NCBI RefSeq assembly: GCF_019331805.1
Contig: NZ_JAHBBE010000007.1
Span: 1 to 64,000 of the forward strand
Length of the DNA stretch: 64,000 bases
Direction: 5' to 3'
Source of the DNA: Bifidobacterium pongonis
Lineage (GTDB): Bacteria > Actinomycetota > Actinomycetes > Actinomycetales > Bifidobacteriaceae
In this document: piece by piece, positions 63,571 to 64,000 of the stretch
Position numbering within the stretch: the first letter of the stretch is position 1
Layout of the letters: the number at the start of each line of letters is the position of its first letter
The notes under the pieces: model-generated
Databases searched by the model: none
Told to the model about the DNA's origin: nothing
The model's input: the letters and a program-made list of their open reading frames with translations, nothing else
Made by a program: the position numbers and the translations under genes

Positions 63571-63594
63571 TATATCTAACGAGCGTTAGATATA
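63571..63594. promoter_or_regulatory. TetR operator-like site 1, perfect palindrome
   Basis: 11-bp arms TATATCTAACG/CGTTAGATATA around a central AG, with no mismatch. It lies between the -10 box and the GH42 start, 57 bp before the ATG. Confidence 0.8.
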
Positions 63595-63651
63595 AAAACG
63601 TCCGGAAACGATTCCGGGGAACGTCAACGAAGACAAGCAGAAAGAGGAGCC

Positions 63652-64000
63652 ATGAACCGCAATTCCGTGGATCATATCCTGTTCGGCGCGGCCTACTATG
63701 ACGAGTATCTCATGATGAAAGGCATCGACCGCATCGACGAGGATATGCGAATGATGAAGGATGCCGGCCTCAACGTGATCCGTATCGCCGAATCCACCTG
63801 GAGCACCTGCGAGCCGCAACCCGGCGTATTCGATTTCTCCCACGTCGACAGGGCGTTGGACGCGGCCCAGCGCCACGGCATCAGCGTCATCGTCGGCACG
63901 CCGACCTACGCGGTGCCGTCATGGCTGGTCAAGATGCACCCCGACGTGCTGGCCGTCACCCCGAACGGCGAAGGCAAGTACGGCACGCGCCAGATCATGG
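63652..64000 (+). CDS. Beta-galactosidase, GH42 (N-terminal part)
   Basis: The 116 visible residues match the start of GH42 beta-galactosidases: HILFGAAYYDEYLM, MMKDAGLNVIRIAESTWSTC, EPQPGVFDFSHVDRALDAAQ and VIVGTPTYAVPSWLVKMHPD. The N-terminal TIM-barrel strands are clear; the catalytic Glu residues lie beyond the window. ATG 63652 has AAAGAGGAG 3 bp upstream. Cytoplasmic; hydrolyses beta-galactosides such as galacto-oligosaccharides. Controlled, by inference, by the TetR gene upstream. Confidence 0.9.
   Translation, partial: MNRNSVDHILFGAAYYDEYLMMKGIDRIDEDMRMMKDAGLNVIRIAESTWSTCEPQPGVFDFSHVDRALDAAQRHGISVIVGTPTYAVPSWLVKMHPDVLAVTPNGEGKYGTRQIM

Overview
The window reads as chromosome from a high-GC, anaerobic, carbohydrate-using actinobacterium, most likely a Bifidobacterium. 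Supporting evidence: the kinase / FN3 / MoxR / DUF58 / transglutaminase-fold cluster known from bifidobacteria as the PFNA cluster; an AdnA/AdnB-type helicase-nuclease pair; an oxygen-sensitive class III ribonucleotide reductase (nrdD, nrdG) behind two NrdR boxes; GH13 and GH42 glycosidases with LacI and TetR regulators; an IS30 element; and actinobacterial-style RpoB/RpoC. I cannot name the species from sequence alone.

Layout. 1-2.1 kb: the tail of a membrane protein, a frameshifted IS30 copy and a RelB/RelE-type toxin-antitoxin pair. 2.5-4.8 kb: trmL and mutY diverging from 17 bp, then a small membrane protein. 4.95-12.6 kb: rpoB-rpoC. 13.6-26.7 kb (minus strand): pkb2 kinase, giant FN3 protein, MoxR ATPase, DUF58 protein and a transglutaminase-like membrane protein; the last four are translationally coupled. 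26.8-35.0 kb: adnA-adnB. 35.9-40.0 kb: Gfo/Idh/MocA oxidoreductase, aminotransferase and two YxeA-like small membrane proteins. 40.7-45.3 kb: a sugar-binding lipoprotein and an alpha-glucosidase facing a LacI regulator with two operators. 46-50 kb: tRNA-Arg(CCU), an EEP-family membrane phosphatase/nuclease, xseB and xseA. 50.4-54 kb: NrdR-controlled nrdD-nrdG. 54-61 kb: a TM/coiled-coil protein, a small zincin and a 1,623-residue CoA-dehydratase-activase-like protein. 61-64 kb: a GCS2-family glutamate-cysteine ligase, a TetR regulator and the start of a GH42 beta-galactosidase behind three operator-like sites.

The most striking structure is not a gene. A family of about 45-bp imperfect palindromes (arms of the type ACCGTTTTCGGACA ... 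TGTCTGAAAACGGT and two sequence variants) forms five arrays with about 37 complete units. All five lie between convergently transcribed genes; none lies between tandem or divergent genes. Of seven convergent junctions (not counting the IS30 insertion), five carry this family, one carries an unrelated hairpin repeat, and one has only an ordinary hairpin. Other points of note: the transglutaminase-fold protein lacks all three catalytic-triad residues; RpoB has Asn where E. coli has His526 in the rifampicin pocket; MoxR carries an in-frame 18-bp minisatellite; and the sugar-binding lipoprotein has no permease genes nearby.
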